Source: Pelagibius sp. CAU 1746
Lineage (GTDB): Bacteria > Pseudomonadota > Alphaproteobacteria > Kiloniellales > Kiloniellaceae
Length of the DNA stretch: 64,000 bases
Direction: 5' to 3'
NCBI RefSeq assembly: GCF_039839785.1
Contig: NZ_JBDOQT010000001.1
Coordinates: 3,348,001 to 3,412,000, forward strand
A program made the position numbers and the translations under genes. Below the pieces are notes generated by a model. It worked only from the letters and a program-made list of their open reading frames with translations, had not been told where the DNA came from and did not search any database. Below, one piece after another: positions 34,383 through 43,148 of the stretch (position 1 is its first letter; every line of letters begins with the position of its first letter).

Positions 34383-36797
34383 CTACCCCAGCATCCGCTC
34401 GCGCCGGGGGTCGAACAGCGGCTCCGGCTGCAGTCGCGCCGCACGGAGGTCCCCCAGGATCTCGATCTGAAAGCCGCCGCCGGCCGCCGCCAGCTCCGCC
34501 GGCACATAGGCCAGCGCCACCGAGCAGTCGGCCCAGTGGCAGTAGCCGCCGGAGGTGACCCAGCCGACCACCCCGCCGTCGTGCCACACCGCCTCGTCGC
34601 CCACCACGTCGGCGCCGGCCGCATCGACGACGAAAGTGACGAGACGCAGCCTGGGGCCGGCGTCCTTCTCTCTCAGCACCGCGTCGCGGCCGATGAAGTC
34701 GTTCTTGCGCAGGTCGACGAAGCGGCCGAGCCCCGCCTCCGCCGGGGTGTAGATCGGGCGGTACTCGCGCGCCCAGGTGCCATAGCTCTTCTCCAGGCGT
34801 AGGGAGAGAATGGCGCGGAGGCCGAATTGCCGCAGGCCGAGGTCCCCGCCGGCCGCCAAGAGGTCGTCATAGAGGCGGCGCAGATCGTCCGGGGCCACCC
34901 AAAGCTCATAGCCCAGGTCGCCGGTGAAATTGATCCGCCCGACCCAGGCCGGCACCATGCCGAGATCCATCCGCCGGAAATCCATGAAGGGAAAGGCCGC
35001 GTTGGAAACGTCGGCATCGGTGAGCCGCGCCAGCAGCTCCCGCGACTTCGGCCCGGCGACGATAAAGCCGTGCATATCGCGGCTGCGCGCGCGCAGCGTC
35101 ACTCCACTGTCGGGGAGGTGCTGTTCGAACCAGCGCATGTGATAGTCCTCGGCAGGGCCCGAGCCGAAGATGAAGAAGCGCTCCGGCCCCGCCTTGGCGA
35201 CGGTGAAGTCGCCGATGATCTTGCCGGCGGGGTTCAGCATCGGCGTCAGCACCAGACGGCCCTCCCGCGGCATGCGGTTGGCCAGCAACTGCGAGAGCCA
35301 GCCCTCGGCCCCGGGTCCCGTCACCTCGTACTTGGCGAAGATGGCCGTCTCCGTCATGCCGACCGCCTCTCGCACCGCCTTGCACTCGGCCTTCACGGTC
35401 TCGAAAGCGTTGGAGCGGCGGTAGGTCGGGGTCTCGATGGGCTCCTCGCCCTCGGGGGCGAACCACAGAGCGTGCTCCATGCCGTAGGACGCGCCGAAGA
35501 CGGCGTTTTCCTCCTTCAGGCGATCGTAGATCGCCGTGGTGCGCAGCGGCCGCCCCGCCGGAAGCTCCTCGTTCGGGAAGGTGATGCGGAAACGGCGGCC
35601 GTAGTTCTCCCGCACCTTGGCGTTGGTGTAGGCCATGGTCGCGAAATCGCCGAAACGGGATACGTCCATGGCGAAAACGTCGAAGCCCGGATCGCCCTCG
35701 GCCATCCAGTTGGAGAGCGCCAGGCCGACGCCGCCGCCTTGACTGAAACCGGCCATGACGCCGCAAGCGACCCAGAAATTCTTCAGACCGCGCACCGGGC
35801 CGACCAGCGGGTTGCCGTCGGGGGCGAAGGTAAAGGGGCCGTTGATGGCCTGCTTGATGCCTGCCGTCTCCAGCGCCGGGAAGTGGTCGAAGGCAAGCTC
35901 GAGGTTGCCGGAAATGCGGTCGAGGTCTGGCGGCAACAGCTCATGGCCGAAGTCCCAGGGTGTCTGCTTGGGCGACCAGGGCACGCAGTTGCGCTCGTAG
36001 GTGCCCATCACGAGGCCGCCGCGCTCCTGGCGCATGTAAATCTCGGCGCCGAAGTCGATGCAGTGCGGCAGTTCCTGGTCGCGCCCCGCCACCTCCGCCA
36101 TTTCATCGGTGACGAGGTAATGGTGCTCCATGGCCAGCACCGGCAGTTCCAAGCCGACCATGCGGCCGACCTCGCGCGCCCAGAGGCCGCCGCAGTTCAC
36201 CACGTGCTCGGCCTTGATGCCGCCCTTGTCCGTAACGACTTCCCATCCCCCGCCGCTCAGCGGCTGCAGATCCACCACGCGGGTGAAGCGCTCGATCTCG
36301 GCGCCGCCCAGGCGCGCCGACTTGGCGTAGGCGTGGGTGACGCCTGAGGGATCGACGTGGCCCTCCATCGGGTCGTGGAGCGCGCCGAGGAAGCGCTTCT
36401 CGTTGATGAGAGGATGCAGATCCTTCGCCTCCTCCATGGAGATGAGCTCGGTCTCCAGGCCCAAGACCCGCGCCTTGCCCTGGGTCACCTTCAGGAAGTC
36501 CAGCCATTCCGGCGTGTCCGCCAGCATCAGGCCGCCCGGCATATGCACGCTGCAGGACTGGCCGGAGATCGCCTCGATCTCCTTGTAGAGGCTGATGGTG
36601 TAGCTCTGCAGCTTGGCGACGTTGGGGTCGGAGTTCAGCGTGTGCATGCCGCCGGCGGCGTGCCAGGTCGATCCCGAGGTCAGCTCGCTGCGCTCCAGCA
36701 GCACCACGTCGCGCCAGCCGGCTTTGGTCAGGTGGTAAAGGACGCTGCAACCGACGACACCGCCGCCGATAACAACGGCCTGAGCATGGGATTTCAT
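34383..36797 (-). CDS. Dimethylglycine/sarcosine dehydrogenase-like flavoprotein with GcvT domain
   Basis: 804 residues. N-terminal DAO-type FAD domain: Rossmann loop IGGGVVGCS at 10-18 and SGSTWHAAGG, in which His46 is at the place of the covalent flavin link in dimethylglycine and sarcosine dehydrogenases. A central FAO_M-type linker follows, then a C-terminal aminomethyltransferase (GcvT) half from about residue 430, with MHGFIVAGPKSRELL and FTGDLGYELWV. The enzyme should oxidatively remove an N-methyl group and pass formaldehyde equivalents to tetrahydrofolate. It lies upstream of the TRAP operon on the same strand. Exact amine (dimethylglycine, sarcosine or other) is undetermined. Confidence 0.9.
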   Translation of the reverse strand: MKSHAQAVVIGGGVVGCSVLYHLTKAGWRDVVLLERSELTSGSTWHAAGGMHTLNSDPNVAKLQSYTISLYKEIEAISGQSCSVHMPGGLMLADTPEWLDFLKVTQGKARVLGLETELISMEEAKDLHPLINEKRFLGALHDPMEGHVDPSGVTHAYAKSARLGGAEIERFTRVVDLQPLSGGGWEVVTDKGGIKAEHVVNCGGLWAREVGRMVGLELPVLAMEHHYLVTDEMAEVAGRDQELPHCIDFGAEIYMRQERGGLVMGTYERNCVPWSPKQTPWDFGHELLPPDLDRISGNLELAFDHFPALETAGIKQAINGPFTFAPDGNPLVGPVRGLKNFWVACGVMAGFSQGGGVGLALSNWMAEGDPGFDVFAMDVSRFGDFATMAYTNAKVRENYGRRFRITFPNEELPAGRPLRTTAIYDRLKEENAVFGASYGMEHALWFAPEGEEPIETPTYRRSNAFETVKAECKAVREAVGMTETAIFAKYEVTGPGAEGWLSQLLANRMPREGRLVLTPMLNPAGKIIGDFTVAKAGPERFFIFGSGPAEDYHMRWFEQHLPDSGVTLRARSRDMHGFIVAGPKSRELLARLTDADVSNAAFPFMDFRRMDLGMVPAWVGRINFTGDLGYELWVAPDDLRRLYDDLLAAGGDLGLRQFGLRAILSLRLEKSYGTWAREYRPIYTPAEAGLGRFVDLRKNDFIGRDAVLREKDAGPRLRLVTFVVDAAGADVVGDEAVWHDGGVVGWVTSGGYCHWADCSVALAYVPAELAAAGGGFQIEILGDLRAARLQPEPLFDPRRERMLG

Positions 36798-37115
36798 AAA
36801 AACTTCCTTGTGTTACCGCCTGTTCTTCTATTCCCCTCCCGGGATCCGCCAGTTCCAGGAATAGTCGGCTGCCATCCGCCTTTCAGGTCCGCAAGCGACC
36901 ATCCGTGGCGCGGAGAGGATAAGGCGCGGGGCGGCGCGGCAGCGGGAAATGGAACATTTCCTCCGCTGTGGCGTCAGTCTTGACGACGGCGCCCGTTGCG
37001 GCCGCTTGCCACCGTCTTTTGCCCGGAAATTGCCCTTGGCCGGGACGCGGCGCCGTCGCTTAGGGTCTGCCCGCATTTCCCGCCCCTCCGACAGACAGAG
37101 ACACGAGACCGCCTC
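36798..37115. other. Divergent intergenic region
   Basis: About 320 bases between the dimethylglycine-dehydrogenase-like gene and opgD. Both promoters must be here. GC-rich throughout with no obvious operator, repeat or RNA. Confidence 0.4.
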
Positions 37116-38762
37116 ATGCCGAGACCGTTTTCCCGACGCAGGCTGCTGGAACTGGCCACCCTGGGGGCCGCCTGCGGCGCCGCCGGTCCTGCCCTGCTGG
37201 GGCCGCTGGAGGCCTGGGCGCAAAGCACCGCCGGCCTGCGCTTCGGCCCGGCGCGGCCCTTCAGCTTCGAGGCGCTGACCGGGCGTGCGAAAGAGGCTGC
37301 CGCCGGGCCTTACCGGCCGCCCTATCGCCCGGCGCCGGAAGTGGTGGAGCAGATCGACTACGAGGCTCACGGCAAGATCCGCTTCGACCCCGGCCGGGCG
37401 CTCTACGGCCCCGGTGCGTCCGGACCGCAGAGCGCCTATCCGGCGACCTTCTTCCATCTCGGCCGCTTCTTCGGCAAGTCGGTGAAGATGCACGACCTGC
37501 GGGACAGCGCAGGCGGCATGGCCGCGCGGGAGATCCTCTATGCGCCTGACTATTTCGAGATGCCGCCGGACTCCGTCGCCCGCGAACTGCCCGAGGATTC
37601 CGGTTTCGCAGGATTTAGATTGCAGGAATCGACGGGCCGCGACGACTGGCGGACCCACGACTGGATCGCCTTCCTGGGCGCATCCTACTTCCGCGCCATC
37701 GGCGAGTTGGAGCAATACGGCCTCTCGGCGCGCGGCGTGGTGGTGAACCCGACGCTCTCGGGCCCCGAGGAGTTCCCCGACTTCACCGAGTTCTATATCG
37801 CTCCGGCCGCGCGGCCCGGCGATGCGGTGGCTGTCTACGCCCTGCTGGATGGCCCCAGCCTGACCGGCGCATTCCGCTTTTCCCTGACGAGGAACGCGGG
37901 CGTCACCATGGACGTGGAGAAGCACCTCTTCCTGCGCCGCGATGTGGCGCGGCTCGGCCTGGCGCCCTTGACCTCCATGTACTGGTACGCGGAGGGCGAC
38001 CGTCCCGCCCGCGTGGACTGGCGCCCGGAGATTCACGATTCCGACGGCCTGGCGCTGTGGACCGGCAAGGGCGAGCGCCTCTGGCGGCCCCTCAACAATC
38101 CGCAACGGGTCACCCTTTCCTCTTTCTTCGACGACGACCCGCGCGGCTTCGGCCTGCTGCAGCGCGATCGCGATTTCGACCACTACCTTGACGGCGTCCG
38201 CTACGAGCGCCGCCCCAGCCTCTGGGTCGAGCCGCTGGGCGACTGGGGTCCCGGCAGCGTCCAGTTGCTGGAGATTCCCACCGACGACGAGATCCACGAC
38301 AACATCGTCGCCTGCTGGGTACCGCAAGCGGCGGCAAGAGCGGGCGACAGCCGGCATCTGACCTACCGTCTCCACTGGCTGGCCGAAGAACCCTATCCGG
38401 CCCGCGACTTCGCCCGGGTGACAGCCTCGCGCCTGGGCCGCGGCGGCCAGCCCGGCAAGCCGCGACCGCCGGGGCTCACCAAGTTCGTGGTGGATTTCGA
38501 CGGCGGGCGCCTGCCGGGCCTGTCGGCCGGAAGCGAGCCGGAACCGGTGGTCACCGCCTCACGCGGCAACGTTTCCCGCAGTTTTGCCGAGCCGGTGCCG
38601 GGCAGCGATACGTGGCGCGCCGTCTTCGATCTTGAACTCGACTATGGAGGCATCGGGAGCGAAGAGCCGGTGGAACTGCGGATGTATCTGGCGCTGGGCG
38701 ACCAGCCGCTCAGCGAGACCTGGCTCTACCAGTACCGGCCGGACCGCGAGCCCCCCAGCTAA
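37116..38762 (+). CDS. opgD: Periplasmic glucan biosynthesis protein OpgD/OpgG, Tat-exported
   Basis: 548 residues from ATG 37116. A twin-arginine signal (FSRRRLLELATLGAACGAAG) sends it to the periplasm folded, which is the OpgD rather than the OpgG mode of export in E. coli. The body matches the family: AYPATFFHLGRFFGKSVKMH, the DFTEFYI and MYWYAEGDRPARVDWRPEIH segments, and GFGLLQRDRDFDHYLDGV. These proteins act on the beta-1,2-glucan backbone made by OpgH, as branching or hydrolysing factors. It is a single gene here, with the opgH gene about 35 kb away at the window start. Confidence 0.92.
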   Translation: MPRPFSRRRLLELATLGAACGAAGPALLGPLEAWAQSTAGLRFGPARPFSFEALTGRAKEAAAGPYRPPYRPAPEVVEQIDYEAHGKIRFDPGRALYGPGASGPQSAYPATFFHLGRFFGKSVKMHDLRDSAGGMAAREILYAPDYFEMPPDSVARELPEDSGFAGFRLQESTGRDDWRTHDWIAFLGASYFRAIGELEQYGLSARGVVVNPTLSGPEEFPDFTEFYIAPAARPGDAVAVYALLDGPSLTGAFRFSLTRNAGVTMDVEKHLFLRRDVARLGLAPLTSMYWYAEGDRPARVDWRPEIHDSDGLALWTGKGERLWRPLNNPQRVTLSSFFDDDPRGFGLLQRDRDFDHYLDGVRYERRPSLWVEPLGDWGPGSVQLLEIPTDDEIHDNIVACWVPQAAARAGDSRHLTYRLHWLAEEPYPARDFARVTASRLGRGGQPGKPRPPGLTKFVVDFDGGRLPGLSAGSEPEPVVTASRGNVSRSFAEPVPGSDTWRAVFDLELDYGGIGSEEPVELRMYLALGDQPLSETWLYQYRPDREPPS

Positions 38763-38890
38763 GGCGCAAAGTCACCCCAGACGCCTTCCGCGTGCAAAGC
38801 ACGCAAGGGATACGCCTTGATCCGGCCAAGCGACGCCGACTATCGTCAATTGGATTAATCAATCTGATGATGGTTGAGGGCGGAAAATCT

Positions 38891-39451
38891 ATGCCGGGGC
38901 AGAAGACCACCCAGGAACCCATGGATGGCGGAGACACGGACACCTCAGTCCGCATCGAGGATGCCGACCTGCGCCGGCTGTTCGATTACTGGCGGTCCCT
39001 GCGCCAGGGACGCTCCATGCCGTCGAAGAACGACATCGACCCGCTGGATATCGGCTGGGCGCTGTCGCGGATCTACCTGCTCGACTACACGCCCGCCGCG
39101 GGCTTCGTGTATTGCCTGGCGGGGGTGGAAGTGGCCGGAGTCTTCGGGCGGGCGAACCTCAAAGGCCTGAAACCGCGCGACTTCCTGCCGCCGGATCGTG
39201 CCGTCATGGTCGAAGGGCTCTTTCGCCGGGTCGTCGAGGAGCGCTGCGTCATGTGGATGAAAGGACTGATCTACCTGCGCGCAGACAGGGTGCCCACGGG
39301 CGAACGCCTCTTCCTGCCGCTCGGCGACGACGCGGGGAACGAGGTCACCGGGATTCTCGGCATGACCGTGGTCCACTCGGTCGCTCCGGAAGGCCCCATC
39401 GGAATGAGTTATCCCAAGGACCATTTCGTTCCGGTCGATGACCTGCCCTGA
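38891..39451 (+). CDS. PAS-like (PAS_5 type) protein, copy 1
   Basis: About 186 residues from ATG 38891, preceded by GAGGGCGG; several in-frame ATGs upstream are possible. Shows the PAS_5 pattern: LRRLFDYWRSLR near the start, MPSKNDIDPLDIGWALSR, then LLDYTPAAGFVYCLAGVEV and a GxxxxxGILGMTV end. Such alphaproteobacterial proteins contain a lone PAS fold and no output domain. It is followed 26 bases later by a clear paralogue. Ligand and partner unknown. Confidence 0.75.
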   Translation: MPGQKTTQEPMDGGDTDTSVRIEDADLRRLFDYWRSLRQGRSMPSKNDIDPLDIGWALSRIYLLDYTPAAGFVYCLAGVEVAGVFGRANLKGLKPRDFLPPDRAVMVEGLFRRVVEERCVMWMKGLIYLRADRVPTGERLFLPLGDDAGNEVTGILGMTVVHSVAPEGPIGMSYPKDHFVPVDDLP

Positions 39452-39477
39452 AATCGCAACATCGAGAGGGCGCGTCC

Positions 39478-40035
39478 ATGGCGGCGAATAGGGAGCGGCC
39501 TGGCCCAAGCACCGGAGAGTCTCCCGCCGTGTCCTTCCTGGAGAAGCCGGACCTGCGCAGGCTGTTCGATTACTGGCGGTCCCTGCGCCGGGGACGCCTC
39601 ATGCCGTCGAAGAACGACATCGACCCGCTGGATATCGGCTGGGCTCTGTCGCGGGTCTTCCTCATGGACTACCGGCCCGCCGAGGGCTTCACCTACCGGC
39701 TGGCGGGCACGGAGGTCTCAAGCGTCTTCGGGCACTCCAACCTCAAGGGGCTGAACCTACGCGACGTGGTGAAACCGGAGCGCCTGGCCTTGATCGAAAG
39801 CGCCTGGACGCGGGTGGCGGAGGATCAAAGCGTCGTCTGCATGTCGGGCATGGTCTACCACGGCGTCGACCGGACCTCGATCGGCGAACGCCTGCTGCTG
39901 CCGCTGGCCGACGAGGCCGGGGGGCCGGTCACCGGCCTGCTGGGCATGACGGTCGCCAATTGGGTGACGGGCGAGGTTACCGAGGAGATGAGGGCCATCG
40001 ACGTCAAGGCTATCCCCGTCGAAGAGATTCCTTGA
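39478..40035 (+). CDS. PAS-like (PAS_5 type) protein, copy 2
   Basis: 185 residues. Tandem paralogue of the preceding gene; the block from LRRLFDYWRSLR through NDIDPLDIGWALSR is nearly identical at DNA level, while the rest has diverged (RIYLLDYTPAAGF versus RVFLMDYRPAEGF). Ends VKAIPVEEIP. Convergent with the flavoprotein gene five bases on. Probably arose by recent duplication or was homogenised by gene conversion. Confidence 0.8.
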   Translation: MAANRERPGPSTGESPAVSFLEKPDLRRLFDYWRSLRRGRLMPSKNDIDPLDIGWALSRVFLMDYRPAEGFTYRLAGTEVSSVFGHSNLKGLNLRDVVKPERLALIESAWTRVAEDQSVVCMSGMVYHGVDRTSIGERLLLPLADEAGGPVTGLLGMTVANWVTGEVTEEMRAIDVKAIPVEEIP

Positions 40036-40039
40036 GGCC

Positions 40040-41383
40040 TCAGCTCCAAGGAAAAGGACTGTGGGAGACCGGGTGCAGGTCGCCTTCGGCGTAGCGCGAG
40101 AAGCGGAAGGGCTTCAACAGTTCGGGCGTCCCGTTCAGCATTTCCTCGGCCACCAGCTTGCCGACGCCGATCATCTTGTAGCCGTGGTTGGAGTCCGCGA
40201 TGACGTAGGCGTTCTCGCGGAAGCGGTCGAAGACCGGGAAGGAGTCCGGCGTGAAGCAGCCGATGCCGCCCGAGGGCTCCTTCTTGTAGAGGCCGATCTT
40301 CCCCTCGAAGCGCTTGTGGCAATGCGCCAGGGCCGAGCACCACATGTGCACGAACTCCGGCGAGGCGACGAACTCCGGCGAGGACGGCCCATAGGGGTCG
40401 ATGGCGACATCGTCGACCGGCGTGGTGACCTCGTAGGGCGAGGCGCCGCCCTGCACGCCGTTGAAATGGAAATCCGGCTTGTAGTAGATGCCCCAGAGCT
40501 GGTCGGTGATGAGTGAGCCGTCGACGTCGGAATGGAGCGGCGCGTCGGTATCCACGTGCATGACCGGCGGCATGGCGCCGTCGTTGGTGGTGAGGGTGCC
40601 CGGCTCGACGCCCAGCACCCCCTCCTCCAACTGCCAGTAGCGCCACATGGGCACGTCCTCGTGCAGCGTGCCGTCCTTGCCCTTGATGGCGACGCTCTTG
40701 GGCAGCTCCAGCATGTCCCAGAAGTCGCGCACCCAGGGACCCGTACCGATGACGAGCTGGTCGCAGGCGATGCGCCCCTTGTCGGTCTCGACGGCGGCCA
40801 CGGCCTCCGAATTGTGGCCGAACTCGAAGCCGGTGACGGTGACGCCGGTCAGCACGCGCACGCCCAGCGCCTCGGCCTTGCCGGCGAGGCCGTAGAGCGC
40901 CGCGGTGTTGTTGGCGTAGCCGCCCTTTTTCTCGTGGAGGACCGAAGTGATGCCCTTGGCCTGCCAGTCGTCGAAGAGCCCCTTCATGTAGCGGTCGGAA
41001 TCGCCTGCGCCCTCGATGAAGACCGACTCGTACCCGATGGCCTGCTGCTGCTTGTAGATCGAGGCGACGTCCTCGTGCATCACCTCCGGGCTGATCTGCA
41101 TATAGCCGACGGGGTGGTAGCTGTAGGCCTTGGGGTCGCTCTCCCAGACCGCGACCGAGTGCGCCATGAGCTCGCGCATGGCCGGCTGGAAGTAGTTGTT
41201 GCGCACCACCCCGCAGGCGATGCCGCTGGCCCCGGCGGCGATGCCGCCCTTGTCGATAACGAGCACGTCCTTGCCGCCGCCCTGGCCCCGCGCCTCCAGC
41301 GCCTGCGCCAGGTGCAGCGCGGTCGAGAGACCGTGGATACCGGCGCCGATGATCACGTAGCGGCTGCTGTCCGGAAAGGCCAT
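40040..41383 (-). CDS. FAD-dependent DAO-family oxidoreductase (sarcosine oxidase beta-like)
   Basis: 447 residues from ATG 41383 with a GGAGGAG site; the longer frame upstream is not coding in character. FAD loop VIIGAGIHGLSTALHLA, the second DAO motif VVRNNYFQPAMRELMAHSV, and C-terminal IADSNHGYKMIGVGKLVAEE. It resembles SoxB-type single-subunit oxidases of secondary or tertiary amines. It contains a six-residue tandem duplication, SPEFVASPEFVHMW. The family includes demethylases of betaines; no partner subunits are adjacent, so it probably works alone. Specific substrate unknown. Confidence 0.85.
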   Translation of the reverse strand: MAFPDSSRYVIIGAGIHGLSTALHLAQALEARGQGGGKDVLVIDKGGIAAGASGIACGVVRNNYFQPAMRELMAHSVAVWESDPKAYSYHPVGYMQISPEVMHEDVASIYKQQQAIGYESVFIEGAGDSDRYMKGLFDDWQAKGITSVLHEKKGGYANNTAALYGLAGKAEALGVRVLTGVTVTGFEFGHNSEAVAAVETDKGRIACDQLVIGTGPWVRDFWDMLELPKSVAIKGKDGTLHEDVPMWRYWQLEEGVLGVEPGTLTTNDGAMPPVMHVDTDAPLHSDVDGSLITDQLWGIYYKPDFHFNGVQGGASPYEVTTPVDDVAIDPYGPSSPEFVASPEFVHMWCSALAHCHKRFEGKIGLYKKEPSGGIGCFTPDSFPVFDRFRENAYVIADSNHGYKMIGVGKLVAEEMLNGTPELLKPFRFSRYAEGDLHPVSHSPFPWS

Positions 41384-41535
41384 GGAACTCCTCCAGGGGG
41401 CTGATTTCCGGGAGAGACTAAGATCTTTCCGGGGCCTTGGGCGCACAATCGGCGAGAACGATAACCCTGCATCGGCTGAAGCGATGACCGGTAAAATCAG
41501 GGTGGCGGAGGTCGCTTTCGCGCTAAACTGCAGGA

Positions 41536-42021
41536 ATGAAGCTTCCGTTTTTTGGTACCCGGCCCCGCAGAGCTCAGGAACCCAGTGCGGCGGTATACCT
41601 GCGCGACGCGCAGATAGTCTTGCACTCCCAGTCAAAGACGGATGTCGGTGTCTGGATCGCTTGCGCCCCTTTCCTCACGCTGGCATCGGATTCGTCCGAC
41701 CAGGAGTTGGGCGAGGCCGTCCTCGCAGCCTTGGCCGGGTCCAAGGAGAATGTGCCTCATCCGAACCAGTCGAAAAGGAGCAAGATCGTCACGCCGCTGC
41801 TGAAAGCGGCCAAAGTGAAGTCATGGAACACCTTCGCGCGTGACACATCGTCGGTAAGCCTCAGACAGCGCGAAAACACAACATTCTTCACGCCGATGGA
41901 AAACCAGGGTACGAAGAGTGGCTTCGTCGATATGCAAGGCTCCGCGCTTTCGATCCTCGATGGTTCGGCGCAGGAGGTCGGCGCAGCGCTCCGCGAAGCG
42001 CTTGATCTGGCGGGTCGGTGA
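41536..42021 (+). CDS. Hypothetical protein, possibly immunity-like
   Basis: 161 residues beginning MKLPFFGTRPRRAQEPSAAV. Features: TDVGVWIACAPFLTL, LGEAVLAALAGSKENVPHP and a C-terminal VGAALREALDLAGR. The layout with two short helical LG.A....AL segments reminds me of CdiI-type contact-dependent inhibition immunity proteins, but I cannot confirm this. No signal peptide. Codon use is less GC-biased than neighbours, suggesting acquisition. Followed 15 bases later by a small exported protein. Confidence 0.6.
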   Translation: MKLPFFGTRPRRAQEPSAAVYLRDAQIVLHSQSKTDVGVWIACAPFLTLASDSSDQELGEAVLAALAGSKENVPHPNQSKRSKIVTPLLKAAKVKSWNTFARDTSSVSLRQRENTTFFTPMENQGTKSGFVDMQGSALSILDGSAQEVGAALREALDLAGR

Positions 42022-42036
42022 TATGGGACGGGGCGG

Positions 42037-42465
42037 ATGATGAAGACCAAAGCCCTTCAATGCCTTACGGCCCTGCTTACCCTGAGCGTTACAGCTCTCC
42101 CCTCCGCAGCCGCGGCGGAGCAAACTCCGGCGACCTACTGCGTAACGATCAGCGTGACTATCGAAGAAACTGAAGCTCTCGTAAGCCGCCTGGATGGCTT
42201 TGCCCTCAATGCCGGTCTGACCTTTGAGACCACCGATCCTGGCGGCCGCTACTACGTGACTTCTGATGATTCCGCCATGATCGCTTTGCGTAACGGCATG
42301 GCGGAGTTCGGATCGATCTTGTCCTATGTTCCAATGAACAAGGAAGCTTCGGGTGATTTGCCTGTGAAGCTCGAGCAATTCGTGGCCCAGAGAATTTCGC
42401 CCAGTTACGATACGATGCTTTGTCAGGAGATCGACGGCTTCAGCATGCCCACGATCTTTCGCTAA
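42037..42465 (+). CDS. Small exported hypothetical protein
   Basis: 142 residues. Signal peptide MMKTKALQCLTALLTLSVTA, cleaved after AAA. The mature domain has two Cys (TYCVTISVTIEETEAL and TMLCQEIDGF) that may form a disulfide, and alternating strand-like segments. Lies close downstream of the 161-residue hypothetical and may be co-transcribed with it. I do not recognise the family. Confidence 0.65.
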   Translation: MMKTKALQCLTALLTLSVTALPSAAAAEQTPATYCVTISVTIEETEALVSRLDGFALNAGLTFETTDPGGRYYVTSDDSAMIALRNGMAEFGSILSYVPMNKEASGDLPVKLEQFVAQRISPSYDTMLCQEIDGFSMPTIFR

Positions 42466-42607
42466 GTTTGGGCAGTGGCTTGCCGCCGCTCCTGCCGGCC
42501 CCTTCATCGGCCCCCTTGATGGAAGGGCGAATTAGAGGAACCAAGGCCGCTTTGCGACTAGTGTAAGCGGGAGCGCATCCCTGCCCCAGGACCCCGAGGC
42601 GATAGGC

Positions 42608-43027
42608 ATGGAAGTCAAAGAGCTTTGGACCGATGCGGACTTCGACCAGATGGGTTGGCACGACTGCCGCATCTACGCTGTGCGGTTTCCGGACAGCGAA
42701 CACCGGCTGACGCTGGATATCGACTATATCTTCCGCTGGGAAAAGCTGCCGGACGGCAGCTTCCGGTTCTGGGTCTCGCCCTGCGAACTGGTCTTCCGGA
42801 ACGTGTCGGACTTCAAGGCCGGGGTCGACTTCAAAGACTACATGCAGCTCTTCATCATGGAGCTGAAGCGCGGCGATCCGCGCCCCTCTCCCTATGGGCA
42901 AGTCACCCTCCGGGACTATGAAATCGACTGCGACAACGGCCGGATCGCCTTCGCAGCCAGCGGTTTCGAGCAGCGGATCCGGGAGCAGCCCCGGCCGCTC
43001 GGCCCGGAGCAGGATCTGGGCCGCTAG
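42608..43027 (+). CDS. Hypothetical acidic protein
   Basis: 139 residues, MEVKELWTDADFDQMGWHDC at the start, LDIDYIFRWEKL in the middle, FRFWVSPCELVFRNVSDF after it. Rich in Asp, Glu, Trp and Phe, no export signal. The WHDC and DIDYIFRW pattern occurs in small proteins that often sit alone or beside polymorphic-toxin loci; a link to immunity proteins is only an impression. A coding sequence is likely from its composition. Confidence 0.65.
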   Translation: MEVKELWTDADFDQMGWHDCRIYAVRFPDSEHRLTLDIDYIFRWEKLPDGSFRFWVSPCELVFRNVSDFKAGVDFKDYMQLFIMELKRGDPRPSPYGQVTLRDYEIDCDNGRIAFAASGFEQRIREQPRPLGPEQDLGR

Positions 43028-43148
43028 CCCCTCCATCACCCCTGCCGATTCCCGAGATTGAATAATCCGATAGTACCGCCCGGCGCTGGACCTAGGCGGG
43101 CCGCCGCGGCCTAATGGCCCGACCTCAGTTCCCAGGAACCCTTTGGAT

